Program-made: the position numbers and the translations under genes
NCBI RefSeq assembly: GCF_964275005.1
Contig: NC_092701.1
Location: 8,011,955 to 8,075,954, forward strand
DNA: 64,000 bases
Direction of reading: 5' to 3'
DNA from: Diadema setosum
Taxonomy: Eukaryota; Echinodermata; Echinoidea; Diadematoida; Diadematidae
The notes under the pieces: model-generated
Told to the model about the DNA's origin: nothing
What the model saw: only the letters and a program-made list of their open reading frames with translations
Databases searched by the model: none
Shown here: piece by piece, positions 11,157 through 21,974 of the stretch
How positions within the stretch are numbered: the first letter of the stretch is position 1
Layout of the letters: each line of letters starts with the position of its first letter

Positions 11157-14100
11157 CTACATAGCCCCAATCATTTTCCGCAGTGCGGCGATCGATTTTT
11201 CCCCCGTCAGGTCGGCAACGGCTTCTCCAATCGCCTCCTTGTCCTCCGCGGAAACAACCAGGTGTCTGAAAACCGGGTCGTCGACCTCAACGCACTTCGT
11301 TATCAAGACGTCGACCACGTCGTCGACTGAAAGGCCGGGCATACCTGAAATTGAGTCGATAAGGCATCTTAGTTGACGTCTATCGATGTCGTGAATGTTA
11401 TCTTTATTGCTCAAGGCGTAGAGTTCAGACGATGCCCACTTCGCCAGTCCTGTTTCCACCTTAGTAGGTTCGATCAAGCACACCCTAAAGTAAAATCAAC
11501 AATACTTATAATTTAGACTGAACGTGACAAGCTGTACGACAAAAAACAAAAAACAAACAAACAAAAAACAGACACAGACACACACATATGTCACACAATA
11601 TTGAACGAAAATCGAAATGATGTTCGCTGCAAAGAGACAATTCCATAGGAGAACTGTTGTCAGATAGAGATCTTCCACTAACCCCTGAATTCAAAATATT
11701 TTGGAGTACTTGCAAATACAGCATTCGCACCACGTTTTGTGTTTTTCCTAAAACTTCGTTATTATTTCCAAGCTAAAGGTTCTTCTACCCCATGCAACCT
11801 TATTGTCATTATAAGATGCCTCAGTTCTCCCGCATATAACTTAATATAATGGTTAATAGGTAAATTGTGGTTGTAAAAAGTAAATTCTACTTTAAATTAC
11901 AAAAGAGATTTATATGCATTTGTCATTATGTTCAGGTACACTCGTGATCAACTTCCATCATTGTTTGATAGCATGTTGAAATTAAACACTTCTCTTGATT
12001 CGTACCCTACTCCCGGACCCTACTCGCATACCAGCGGAAACTTCCCTCTTTTATATCCCAAATTATTAGTAACACACAAATCTGTCAGATATTGGGTCCG
12101 AACATTTGGAATTATCTTCCCGACACCGTAAAGTCTTGTTCAATGACTCCTCAAAAGCTACACTTGAATACAATTATACACTCCCTATACTCTTTGAACT
12201 GAATTATATTATGTCTATAACAGTCATTTCTTCTTCTTTTTTCATTTTGTATTTATCACTCAACTACCAGTCTGCACCCACACCTGCAACTGCCTTGATC
12301 ACTCAAATTCCTCAAAGAGAGTTGAGTCGCCGAAAATTATTTTATGATGCCCAATCCTTTTCAAGCTTATAACCCCTCATACATGATGGCTGTCTCCTGC
12401 TATTATCCCTCATATTTACTCCAGAAATACCTCCCATATATATATATGATATGACATGTATTGAATATGGTTATTGCACATTGCCATTGATTGTGCTCCT
12501 CTATTGTTTTGTGTAATAGTTACCATTTTAATCATTGCATTTGTTAATTTTGTGCCCTGGAAAATTAGGTTGAATTTGCGTTTGATCAAATGCAGAAACA
12601 AACCAAACCAAAACCGAAACCGTGACCTTGTGACCTAATATTATATAGTTTTACAGAAAACACTCTCTCTGTGAAGTTCTGTATATTTTTAATGGACCAT
12701 GGATCATGGGGAAAGATTAAAAATAATGAATTCCAGGAATACAAAGTCAAGAATCAAATTTGCAAAGTTGCAGAGCTGTGTGATTAATTATTGGGACTCA
12801 GAGAGCAGATGGATCTATGTCATACGCATTAAAAATTGTTCAGTCATTAATTCCATCCATTTCTAATTTATTTTCCATCTGCAATACATAAACATATAAG
12901 CATATTTGTTTTTAACTGAAAACGAATGCATATATTGACATCCATGTTCAAAACAGAAGAAACTCTTAGGTATGCATGAGATAAGGTAAAAACACACACA
13001 CACACACACACACACAAACATATTGAGTACATGAATATTTTGGAGATGAGAAGAAATGCTAAAAAAAAAGGTTAGATTAAAGAGAAAGTTATTACCGCTC
13101 TTTATACCTGATGTTGAATGACTTGACAGTAGAGAGCAGTGATTCAAAAAATCCTTCCAAGGCAAACTTGGAGGCGCTGTAGAAGTCGTGGTAAGGGAAA
13201 CCTGAAATTTAATGAGACAGTAGAATGCGCAGGTGCTGCAGAACTTTCTTTTTCATGGTTGGGGAGGGGGCCGCGGGACAGATGGGGAGGGGGAGTCAAA
13301 GTTACTGTTACTGCCCCCCTCCCCGCTTAGATGGGAACGATGTAAGGACGGAACATTGTTTTCCATTCCGCCTGGCCTTTGGACTGCCGCGTAAAAATGA
13401 AAGAAGAAACCCACCCCAAAAATAAAACTTCAAAAGAAAGAGAAAAATTTTCCCTACAGAATGACACCAAAAACGACAAAAATTGGATAAGAAACAAAGA
13501 ACATTAGGACATTTTGAAATTTCACATTTTTTCGAAAAACATTTTTTGACCAGTCCTTATGAATATTAATGAGAGAGTTGATGCCATTCCTCACAATTTT
13601 TCATGTATGTTATGTATGAAATTAGGGAAATTATTACTTTTAGTAAATACAAGTAAAGAAATGTTCCAATACCAAGATAATATATCAGAGTCATCATTCG
13701 TTCTCCTTTAATTCTAGGTGGTTTTTTAGACAAGTTTGATATTCACTCATCCGAAATATGAGATTTTTGTAATTTCTCAATAATATATGAAATGAATAAG
13801 AAATTGTGAGAGGATGCGAGTGTTCGCCATCTCGTCTTTCACTTTGTCTGCGTTCAGGTCAGGTTAGTTCAGTTTCATTTATTTTCCATCCGACATCCAA
13901 CAAACAGTACAACAAAATACATAGCCATTACACCATCACAATATTTAGTTGTTTTGACAAAAAAAAAATACACATCGCAAAATGAGTTATAAAGTATATG
14001 ATAAGATATATGGACAAGTGTGATTCAATAAAAAGCAAGGCTTTATGTGGATCACTCAAAATATAATGTCACTTAACATCATCATTATAGACAATAACCA

Positions 14101-17100
14101 TTAAGCGCAAATAAAAAGAAAAATTCTGACAAGTTTAGTTTAACTGCGTCCAGTGGTCCAAACAACTTAAAGGACAAGTTCACCTTCATAGACATGTGGA
14201 TTGAGTAAATGCAGCAATATTAATAGAACACATCACCAAGAGTTGAAAAAGTGAAAAGTTTTTTGAAGTTTCTGCTTAGTCACTGCTGGATGAGAAGACT
14301 ACTAGAGCTTGTGATGTCACATGTGTACAACAATATAAAGAAAATATAAAGAAAATTCAAGATATTTTCACTTTTCTCGCATAAAAAGAACACTTGACTT
14401 CCCTCTTTCAGAAGGCAATGGGGAATAATATTGCCCATAACATACTTATGTCAGTAACGAGTCGAGGAAATGTGCACTTTTTTTCAAAAAGTAAAATTTT
14501 GTGAAATTCTCTTTATATTTTCCTCATATCGTTGTACGCATGCAACATCTTACACTGTAATAGTCTTCTCATCCAGCAGTGACTGTGCAGCTACTTAAAA
14601 AATTCATAACTTTTGAACGGATTGTCCAATTTTCCCCAAATTTTCACTGATGTGTTCTACTAACATTGCTGCATTTACTTAGTCCGCATGTAGATGAAGG
14701 TGAACTTGGTCTTTCAAATCAAATGTACAATTTGGCGGAGTTCGGGTGTGTTGTACTGATGTCGGGTCCTCTTTGGAAGGGGCGGGGGGGGGGGCAAGAC
14801 AGTATTAACGAGCAGACAAAGTGTAGAGTTGACGAAATATGGAAGAGAAGACCACGATTGTGTGTTAAAAGCATTTCAATAGTGCCAAACTTGCACTACC
14901 CTCAGAATAGTTTATATCCAAATCAACTGCTAATTCGAGCCTCTCTCCGTTTTTTTTTTCTTTCTTTCCTACTTCCCCATTGGTTTCTCATCTCAGTTAT
15001 TCCTTCCTACTTTTTTTTTTCATTATGTGAAATATATTACTTTCAATCATTCTGCATATAGTAGTCTATATTTTGGGGGAGTTTGTTAAAAAAACTCTGC
15101 TGTATTTAGGTCCCACACAACACAACATCCTATGTATGATTTCTTACATGAACCTTTTTCAATCTTGTTATTGTACACAATTGTTCCATTGACGTGAGTG
15201 TATAAATGTTGATTATGCAAATGTTTGTGAATTAAATTGAACTGACTTAATTTGAATTGAATTGCATTGACAGCGATTGAACTGAATTTAATTGAATTAA
15301 GATAGTAGTGTATCATAAACTCAGATGTTCATGAATTCTAATATCAAGAGACCACACGTTCGGATGAAGATCTCTGGCAATAATTCATGCAGGAAACTGT
15401 ATTCCCCTACCTTGCTTTCCCGCTATACTGGAGACACTCATGATTTTTCCCGCCTTTTTCTGCTTCATGTGAGGGAGTACCGCCTGAGTTACTCGGATCG
15501 TGCCGATAGTGTTGACGTTAAAGATGTTCTCGATACTGGCGCGTGACACGCATTCTGGGATACCCAAGACAGCAATTCCTGCTATATTGACTGAAAAATG
15601 GGGAGATCAACCGAATGTGAACAAGGAAATCATCATGGCAGAAACTCTTCAGTGTCAAATTGACAGCACATGAAACTGGCTTATGTATTGCAGTTCAACT
15701 TACGCGTCAATGCTGCATTTGGACGTATTCAAAGCAAATGGATTCTATTTTCTCATTGCTTAGAACACTCTCTCTCTCCTATGACATCGCAAAACTTGTC
15801 ATCAGCACTTTCAAGCGAATTCTTGAAAGCGTGGCAGCCCAGGAAACCTATCTATATATACATATTTAATTTAGCAGAATGAAGAAGAAAACATCTGAGC
15901 GTATATAAAGCATTACTCTTTATATTTCGTTGCGTATAGCTACTAATAAAGAAATGGTAAATTATGATTATGATGAAAGGGTGATGATGTAAAAAATGTT
16001 TTAGAGCAAGATTATAGAACTAGCTGAATGTTTTAGATATACACAAATTAGAATTCTCCAGAAACTTGCCTGTATCAGACAAAAATCGTGATCTGCAATC
16101 CTTTATAGGTTGTTCAGCTTACAGAGAGGTCAGATAAGAAAAGAAGCAATTGAACCATTGGGATATTGACAGTCAACTGTGACACTTAACAATATACGGA
16201 TAGCACATGACTGGTGAAATGATAATGTAGCAGTGTCAGGAGGTGAATGTAAAACCGAGTCGAAGGTGGATCTGAGGTTGGGTTGTTCAGTGTGTGTGAG
16301 TGAGATTGAAATTGTAGCTAAAACACCATTACCAGAAGGTAACAGAATAGAAACGGTCTCTGTAAAGGTATTTAAAAAAAATACTGTAAAACATAATATA
16401 TTCGCGGCACGAAATTTTCGCGAATTGGAGCCGACGGCCTTTTTCGTAGCATGAAATTTTCGCGAATTGCCACTGGCGTTCAATGCATATAGTGTAGACA
16501 AGAATTTTCGCGTGCATTTTGATATCGCGAATCTTGGCGCTCGCGAAATTCGCGAAATTAAAATGAACGCGAACATTTTCCGTTTTAGAAGATATATTCG
16601 CGGCATAAAAATTTCGCGAATTGGAGCCGACGGCCTTTCTCGCAGCATGAAATTTTCGTGACTTGCCACTGGCATCCAATGTGTAGGCAAGAATTTTCGC
16701 GAGCATTTTGATTTCGCGAATACTGTCGCTCGCGAAATTCGCGAAATTAAGGGGGCCCTGAAATTCAAATGCATGTTGATTTGTGTTGATTTATGATACC
16801 CTCAACATCACTTTTGCGGTAAAAACAAATATCTAGAAACATTCCATATTTTCAACGATTTTTTTCTTCTATTTTTCTTCAGATTACTTGGGAACGCCCA
16901 TAAAAAATCCTTCCAAACCAATCAATATTAATATTCTTGAGATGACATCTGTCAATCATTGCTAAAGTACTGAAATGTTTAACAAAAGACATTGGAATGC
17001 ACCTCCCTCTCGACTCAGCATAACTTGCATGTTTCTGTCATATTAATGTGACTAAAATGGCGAGGAAACATGTCTCCGTCTTTTGTTAAACATTACATTA

Positions 17101-19921
17101 CTTAAAAGAAAACTGTACTGACATTTTCTAATTGTCTGATAATTCTAATCTGCATTTTTGATGCCTACTACTGGAAAGAGAGGATTGTAAAACCCAGGAT
17201 AAATCTGTAATGATTTTTTGAAAAAAAAATGAAAACGAGCAAGCCATGGAACGATCCACACAATTTGGCCTACGTCACAGGTGCTCTTGGTGCACAACTC
17301 CGACATTAGCAAGAAGAACTACATAATGCCAATTTACTGATGAAATCTCACACGAAGTACTGCAAAAGCTGTTATTTAGTATAATTGCAATATGGAGCTT
17401 TAATAAACATGTTAAACAAGATCTATTAACCTTTAAAAGCAATCTCTTCAACAGCTTTTATATTTAGATAAAACTTGTGGGGAAATTCCAGATATGCAAA
17501 ATGAAATTGGCATCGTTATCCGAACGTGCTGCCCATAGAAGACTGTGTGTAAGTAACGTTACGCATTGATGATCATGATCGAGCGATGGTTCGCCAGTTC
17601 AAACTATCTAACGTAGATGAGGGCTGAGTGAATCTAAATCCAAATGTAGCTAGACTCTTTTCAACGGCACGCACGATTTACGCTTAGTGAGATGAAAACG
17701 GTACCCAGTACACATAGACTCTGAAATACTAGAACTAGGACTAGGACTACTGAGCAGTCAAGGAGTTGGTTCTACGTGGCAGTCCAAGTCTTGATGAGTA
17801 GGCCCTACACTCACTCACCGTCGACATTGCAGCTGTAGGCCCTAAGTGCACAGCGCTAATAAGGCACAGCGTAACGTTACATACCCCTGCTGCCAGAACT
17901 TGAAGAAAGTCCAGACGAAAGTCCAGACTCCAGATCTAGATCTGGACCCTTGTCCTGCAGGCACTGTTGTTCCTGTGCTGGATTTTTCAGGTAAGGTATC
18001 TGCTTTATGGATTTCCGATGTTTTGTAGTCGAGATAAATTTCATAGTGGTGTTATTTACACCAAGGACTAATGTTAGATCTAACAGTTTGTTTCCGTAGG
18101 CCTACGTACTAGGACCCATATCTCGGAAGAGTGGCCTGACCACGTAGATTCTAACACAGTGTCGCCGCTTCGCGATCCCAGCGCTGGTGTAGGTATAGTA
18201 CTAGCGTACTTCCGTATCCATGTAGATATCTCAAAATTCACCTTGCCAAATGGCACCAAACTCACAGGAAATGCTTTATGATTCATATCCAACAGCTCAC
18301 GTTAATTGGAAACAAATCACATGTCGGGAAGCGTAAGTGTAGATGTCGACTTTCCTGTCGGCGTCGCTAAAAATAATCTGCTTTACGACTATTAAACACG
18401 AGTGATGCGGCCAGGCCCTACCTACCTGCTGCGCACACGCAGACTGAAGTTAGCCATTTAATATCGTGAGACAAATCTTTGAAGTAATCGGGGGCAATAA
18501 ATAAATTTACAAATTATTTCTGGTAAGTTGAATGAAAAATGTAGTTCCTATATCACACAAGTCGCAAAAATCATTACACTTTTGAGTTTAGTTCTCGCGT
18601 AAATTCCCCGTTCGCACAGTACTAGTCGGCTAACTTCAGTTCTAGATTGTGCATCTTGCGTTCGCCAAGATCTCTCGCGAAGAGTGAGTTTTTTTTTTCT
18701 TTTTTTGAGTGACGACTTGAAAGTCGACGTCAATATTGATACTTCTCGATTTCTGATTTCGTTCAAATATAAGAGAATACTTTGAAATATGCTATGAAGT
18801 ATATCCTGTAATTTTGGTGCGATTTGGTTCAGTGAAATTTGAGATATCTACATGGATAGAACAGTACACAAGCGCCGCCTGCTAGCTAAATTAGGCCTAA
18901 GCGTCGTCTGCTACTCGATACGAATTAACGCACGCGTATGCGAGCACTTGTAATCAGTAATAGTGAGAGCACCTGTGACATCATAACATCCGGGCTCGTC
19001 AGCTCATTAGCATAATTATCACCTAAAAAGTTCAATTTTTAACATTAAATTACGGACTTAATCGTTATGAAATTTTGATTCTGTTTGCACCGCTGGGTCT
19101 TTTAGAATTAAAAGAACAACATATAAAAGAATAAAAAAAAAAACGGTACAATGCCCTTTTAAGCGATGATTGACAGATGAGGTCATCTCAAGAATATTAA
19201 TATTGATTGGTTTGGAAGGATTTTTTTGTGGGCGTTCCCAAGTAATCTGTGGAAAAATAAAAGAAAAAAACGTTAAAAATACATGGAATGTTTCTAGATA
19301 TTCGTTTCACCGCAAAAGTGATGTTGAGGGTATCATAAATCAACACAAATCAACGTGCATTTGGATTTCAGGGCCCCTTTAAAATGCAGGCCAATATTCC
19401 TCGTTTTACAGTATGCAGAGATGTGCCCCTTTTCTGCTGGGGCACGCCATCTACGGATGTCATGCATTATGCGATTCACCAATCCTAAAGTCAGTAATCC
19501 AATAATGGCATTCCCCAGCATTGACGAAAAGAAAATTCTTTTTCCTGGCGACAAATACTATGAACCTTTGACTGCAGACTTAAGTTCATCTTTTCAGAAG
19601 AGTTAACTTGTTACTAATATGCAGTTCAACAGTTGTTGAGAGCTGAAAGTGCTCACTTAGAATATCGATGCGTCCGTGAGTTTTAATGACGTCATCAACT
19701 ACTCGTGTGATGTCTTCATCCTTGGTGACGTCCATCTCCTGGATGAATATTGTCTTATCAATAGCGTCCCCAACGGCGGCAACTAAATCGGCCTTTTCTG
19801 CCATGGCAATGACGGTCGCGATGACAAGGTAGCGTTGATCGGAGTCTTGTGCAAGACGTCGAGCAGCACAGAGCCCGATACCCGACGAACATCCAGTCAC
19901 GAGTACTACTTGAGGAGTCAT
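11157..19921 (-). CDS. RDH8-like: Gene A: RDH8/17-beta-HSD1-type short-chain dehydrogenase, intact
   Basis: Four coding exons in order: 19921-19657, 15590-15411, 13201-13108, 11484-11157; they splice to 288 codons plus stop with consistent phases. The start is the ATG giving MTPQVVLVTG; the open frame upstream has no ATG and an acceptor-like TTTATTCAG at 19959-19967, so a 5' UTR intron is likely. Cofactor-binding TGCSSGIG is at residues 9-16, INIAG (in place of the usual NNAG) at 89-93, active-site N115, S143, Y156 and K160. S-to-Y spacing of 13 matches classical SDRs. Strong resemblance to vertebrate RDH8 in ARRLAQDSDQRY and EGFFESL. The family reduces all-trans-retinal or oxidises/reduces steroids; the substrate is unknown. 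No hydrophobic anchor stands out. The introns contain LINE, MITE and TTAA-element insertions but every exon is clean. Confidence 0.88.
11925..12600 (+). mobile_element. CR1/L2-type LINE C-terminal remnant, antisense in intron 3 of gene A
   Basis: Reads FRYTRDQLPSLFDSMLKLNT, then after a frame change at about 12095 GPNIWNYLPDTVKSCSMTPQ and a stop after SLYSLN (about 12201). The motif pair R-Y-W-G-P-N-I-W-N is diagnostic of CR1/L2 ORF2 C-termini. The start of the same fragment recurs at 25830-25945 in copy B, so this insertion predates the A/B duplication. Confidence 0.6.
12992..13016. repeat. (AC)n microsatellite
   Basis: About 12 AC dinucleotides in intron 3 of gene A, close to the exon 3 donor. 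Confidence 0.9.
13400..13850. mobile_element. Gamma MITE, partial copy in intron 2 of gene A
   Basis: Matches the left part of the TTAA-flanked element at 26811-27394 (shared GAAATTTCACATTTTTTCG and TGAATATTAATGAGAGAGTT). It sits at the same place relative to exon 3 as in copy B, so it is inherited through duplication. The right terminus is not seen. Confidence 0.55.
13868..14150 (-). mobile_element. Possible LINE 3' UTR remnant
   Basis: Begins with a TTCATTTATTTTCCATCCGA stretch that resembles the reversed 3' tails at 10305 and 62820 and continues with A-rich sequence like their 3' UTRs. No coding part remains. Low confidence. Confidence 0.3.
14168..14713. mobile_element. Palindromic MITE, family 1 (best copy)
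   Basis: Left arm ACAAGTTCACCTTCATAGAC with ATGCAGCAATATTAATAGAA; right arm is the inverse (ACTAACATTGCTGCATTTAC, then GATGAAGGTGAACTTGGTCT). The arms extend well over 100 bases, with inner parts also mirrored (CTTCTCATCCAGCAGTGAC against GTCACTGCTGGATGAGAAG). No coding capacity. Related copies lie at 2464-2952 and, more degraded, near 34020-34450 and 50090-50512. Confidence 0.75.
14714..16395. other. Intron sequence of gene A around exon 2
   Basis: Apart from exon 2 (15411-15590), this holds a G-run near 14780, T-runs and, at 15230-15300, repeated TTGAA words that may be a + strand LINE tail. Nothing else supportable. Confidence 0.35.
16396..16746. repeat. Two-copy ~204 bp tandem repeat full of TTTCGCGAA palindromes
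   Basis: Units start ATATTCGCGGCA at about 16398 and 16602. Each contains GAATTGGAGCCGACGGCCTT, several ATTTTCGCGAATT words and the paired GCTCGCGAAATTCGCGAAAT. TCGCGA is itself a palindrome and recurs many times. Long frames on both strands here are by-products of the repeat. It abuts the TTAA that starts the next transposon. Confidence 0.8.
16751..19378. mobile_element. Alpha element with a nested beta element
   Basis: Flanked by TTAA at 16747-16750 and 19379-19382. The left end GGGGGCCCTGAAATTCAAAT and right end (inverse) TTTGGATTTCAGGGCCCC are mirrored over about 220 bases. The middle is split by the 2 kb beta element (17106-19158), itself flanked by TTAA. No transposase frame is present in either. 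It lies in intron 1 of gene A, between exon 2 and exon 1. Confidence 0.8.
17106..19158. mobile_element. Beta element: 2.05 kb TTAA-flanked non-autonomous DNA transposon
   Basis: Bounded by TTAA at 17102-17105 and 19159-19162. Short imperfect terminal inverted repeats: AAGAAAACTGTACTGACA on the left; the right end inverts to AAGGGCATTGTACCG. A second copy in reverse orientation lies at 27399-29489, similar from end to end. Inside are inverted sub-repeats around GAGATATCTACATGGATA (near 18220 and 18840) and a GC-richer core. I recognise no protein in it. TTAA targets suit piggyBac or Kolobok machinery. Confidence 0.8.
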
Positions 19922-20454
19922 GGTAACCAAATAATGTTCGCCCAGTTTTTTGTACAAACTGAATAAATGAGAAAAATATACCTGACTTGTTCATGAAGAG
20001 GCAAGATGTCAAATATTAATAAGATCGACATATCACATGTATAACATTAACGATTTCCCGTCTGTTATTATCATTTTAATTATAACTCTTTATTTTCTAT
20101 GTATTCTATTTTCATTTTAGTCTTCACCCTTCTCGTCCTCTGTTTTTCTTTTCTTCTCTTCTTCTAGGTTTACTACTATATCTCTACCACTACTGTTACT
20201 ACTACTACTGTACTGCTACTACTACTGCTGCTATAACTACTACTACAACTACTACCATTACTTCTACTACTAGGCCTGCTAATACTATAGTAATACTAGG
20301 TCTACTACTTTACTACTGCTACTATCGTTATTTCCTCCCCTTTGACGATGTCAACTTACATGACTTAGATTTCAATGGAAATGTTGATTTGTAATTCGCT
20401 TTACATTTATTACGTTATATACGAACGTGATTTCTACACGGACGGATATGTAAT
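19922..20454. other. 5' flank of gene A with a TAC-rich trinucleotide stretch
   Basis: Contains the 5' UTR of gene A. At 20165-20335 there is an imperfect (TAC/ACT)n stretch. No TATA box close to a defined start could be assigned, because the transcription start is probably beyond a 5' UTR intron. Confidence 0.5.
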
Positions 20455-20479
20455 ACACCATTGAAGAAAAAAAAAAGTA

Positions 20480-20592
20480 AAATAGCTAAGTATTTTGTTT
20501 CGTGATCTTGTGGGTTTCGAACCCGCACGTGTGCAACCTCACGTCTCTGAGACGTCGCCTTTAACCACTCGGCCATACGTCTCGACGAGAAA
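20480..20592 (-). repeat. tRNA-derived sequence (class II Leu/Ser-like), SINE head or tRNA pseudogene
   Basis: On the - strand an A box (ATGGCCGAGTGG) and a perfect B box (GGTTCGAAACC) are correctly spaced with a long variable arm. The anticodon arm is ACGT-CTCAGAG-ACGT, which would give anticodon CAG. The acceptor ends do not pair and the T stem has a mismatch, so it is not a working tRNA. It is probably the head of a tRNA-derived SINE or an old pseudogene. Confidence 0.55.
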
Positions 20593-20831
20593 ATATGAGC
20601 AACGTAAACTTATGTATGTGAAAGATGAATCAGGAATCGTTTCGTCCACATTCCATTCTCATTTTCCGTTTTAAACTGCAAAATTGTCAACCTGATGAGG
20701 AGATTTCAAAGAATAAAATGCATGATTACTGCAGCTTATTGTCTCAGCTACAACATACTTAAGTTTCAGAGGAAATGAAGCAAAATCAGCTGAGAAAAAG
20801 GTGCTTAAACGTTGTCAAGTCAATGCATGGT

Positions 20832-21108
20832 TTAAAAAAAAAAAAATCACCTCCCATAGACATAACACGTAAACTTGTCCGATTTTGCGTCTTTACCTTT
20901 AATCACAATTTTCAGTGTGATGACGTCATCAAAGTATGAAACTCGTCACACTGAGGACGAGTTAGGTGATTCGCTTGGGGTCATCAGATGTCGGTCATCT
21001 GTGATCGACAAAGAAAAGAATGTGATATAGGCACCTTGAAGTTGTATTGAGCGTGCATGCAAAACCGTTTCTCTAACCACTCGGCCACGGGACATCCATG
21101 GAAATGGT
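20832..21108 (-). repeat. tRNA-headed SINE with a TGACGTCA-bearing body
   Basis: On the - strand it opens GATGTCCCGTGGCCGAGTGG (A-box-like tRNA head at about 21107-21060). The body contains GATGACGTCATCACACTGAA and TTGTGATTAAAGG, ending in a T-run near 20832-20845. The body recurs without the head at 21250-21362. The B box is degraded. Confidence 0.55.
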
Positions 21109-21249
21109 AAGGCAAAAACAAAAAATGTATAGATATTACAGGGGTAAAAAGTCAATGCCCACTCAACAAACGTGGCCGCGTGAACATGTATTGCATTGCT
21201 AGACGGAAATGCGGCCTTGTAACGACTGATGTCGCTATGCCATTTCTGG

Positions 21250-21362
21250 CAACTTGGGAAAAATACGTCCCGTAGACATAAAACCTATAATCGGCTGGTT
21301 TTGATACCTTGCCTTTAATCACAATTTTCAGTGTGATGACGTCATCAAAGTACGAAACGACA
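21250..21362 (-). repeat. Second partial copy of the same SINE body
   Basis: Shares TCACAATTTTCAGTGTGATG and ACGTCATCAAAGTA with the copy at 20905-20937, and the CCGTAGACATAAAAC part with 20852-20870. The tRNA head is missing. Confidence 0.55.
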
Positions 21363-21504
21363 TGGTCTTGAAAGACAATTTTTCAAAGTACAACACCTCC
21401 GTCGTCGTCATCACATACTATGATCGGTTTGACAAAGTCAGCCTGCAAAATTTTGCAGCAGTCGAAGCAATGTGGTCTCCAACACAAAAAAAGAGGGATA
21501 TTGT

Positions 21505-21534
21505 GTGTGTGTGTGTGTGTGTGTTTGTGTGTAT
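21505..21534. repeat. (TG)n microsatellite
   Basis: A run of TG/GTTT dinucleotides, about 30 bases, in the 5' flank of gene A. Confidence 0.85.
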
Positions 21535-21734
21535 AGGTGCGTTATACTATAACATCCTATATCCTATAACAACATGCAGAACACGAACAATTCAAGGTCC
21601 ATTACTTCATGTTGTAACTCCTGTGTTTAGTCAGTACACGTATACACTGACTGAAAAATGGTAATACCAAAATATGCAAACCACGGGCTCACCAAAAGTC
21701 GAAAAAGGACAGGTTAATGCGAAAGTAAACAATG

Positions 21735-21955
21735 TTCGTTATTCCGAGGGTTAAATTCTATGTATACCTAGATATTCGATGATCCTAATATTCGTTGATC
21801 CTAAAATGAAATGAAAATAATCCAAATGTGAGATAAGGTTCTTCAATTCGAAAATGGGGGGGGGGGGGCGTGTACGAACGAACCTTATTTCATTTTCGGA
21901 TTAACGAACCTTCGCAATAACGAATCTCATGAATAACGAACTGCAACCATATAGG
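21735..21955. mobile_element. Foldback element 'TTCGTTATTCCG', diverged copy
   Basis: Left end TGTTCGTTATTCCGAGGG; right side carries GGATTAACGAACCTTCG and AATAACGAACTGCAACC, the inverse of the left end. A G-run at 21857-21868 lies in the middle. A better-preserved relative is at 57746-58026. Confidence 0.6.
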
Positions 21956-21974
21956 CGAACTAATGTATTCTCAC

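Noticed and set aside
16130-16774. 214-codon open frame on the - strand, rich in FAKISR-type repeats
   Set aside because: It is the translation of the TTTCGCGAA tandem repeat; open frames occur on both strands and in several phases there, with no domain.
19679-19702. TGACGTCA inside exon 1 of A (also C and D) as a CRE site
   Set aside because: It is explained by the coding sequence DDVIKT conserved between copies; no reason to call it regulatory.
19922-19957. N-terminal extension MYKKLGEHYLVT before the gene A start (similar in D)
   Set aside because: The first codon is not ATG and an acceptor-like site lies just before it, so I treat it as 5' UTR.
20480-20592. Functional tRNA-Leu
   Set aside because: Acceptor ends do not pair and the T stem has a mismatch.
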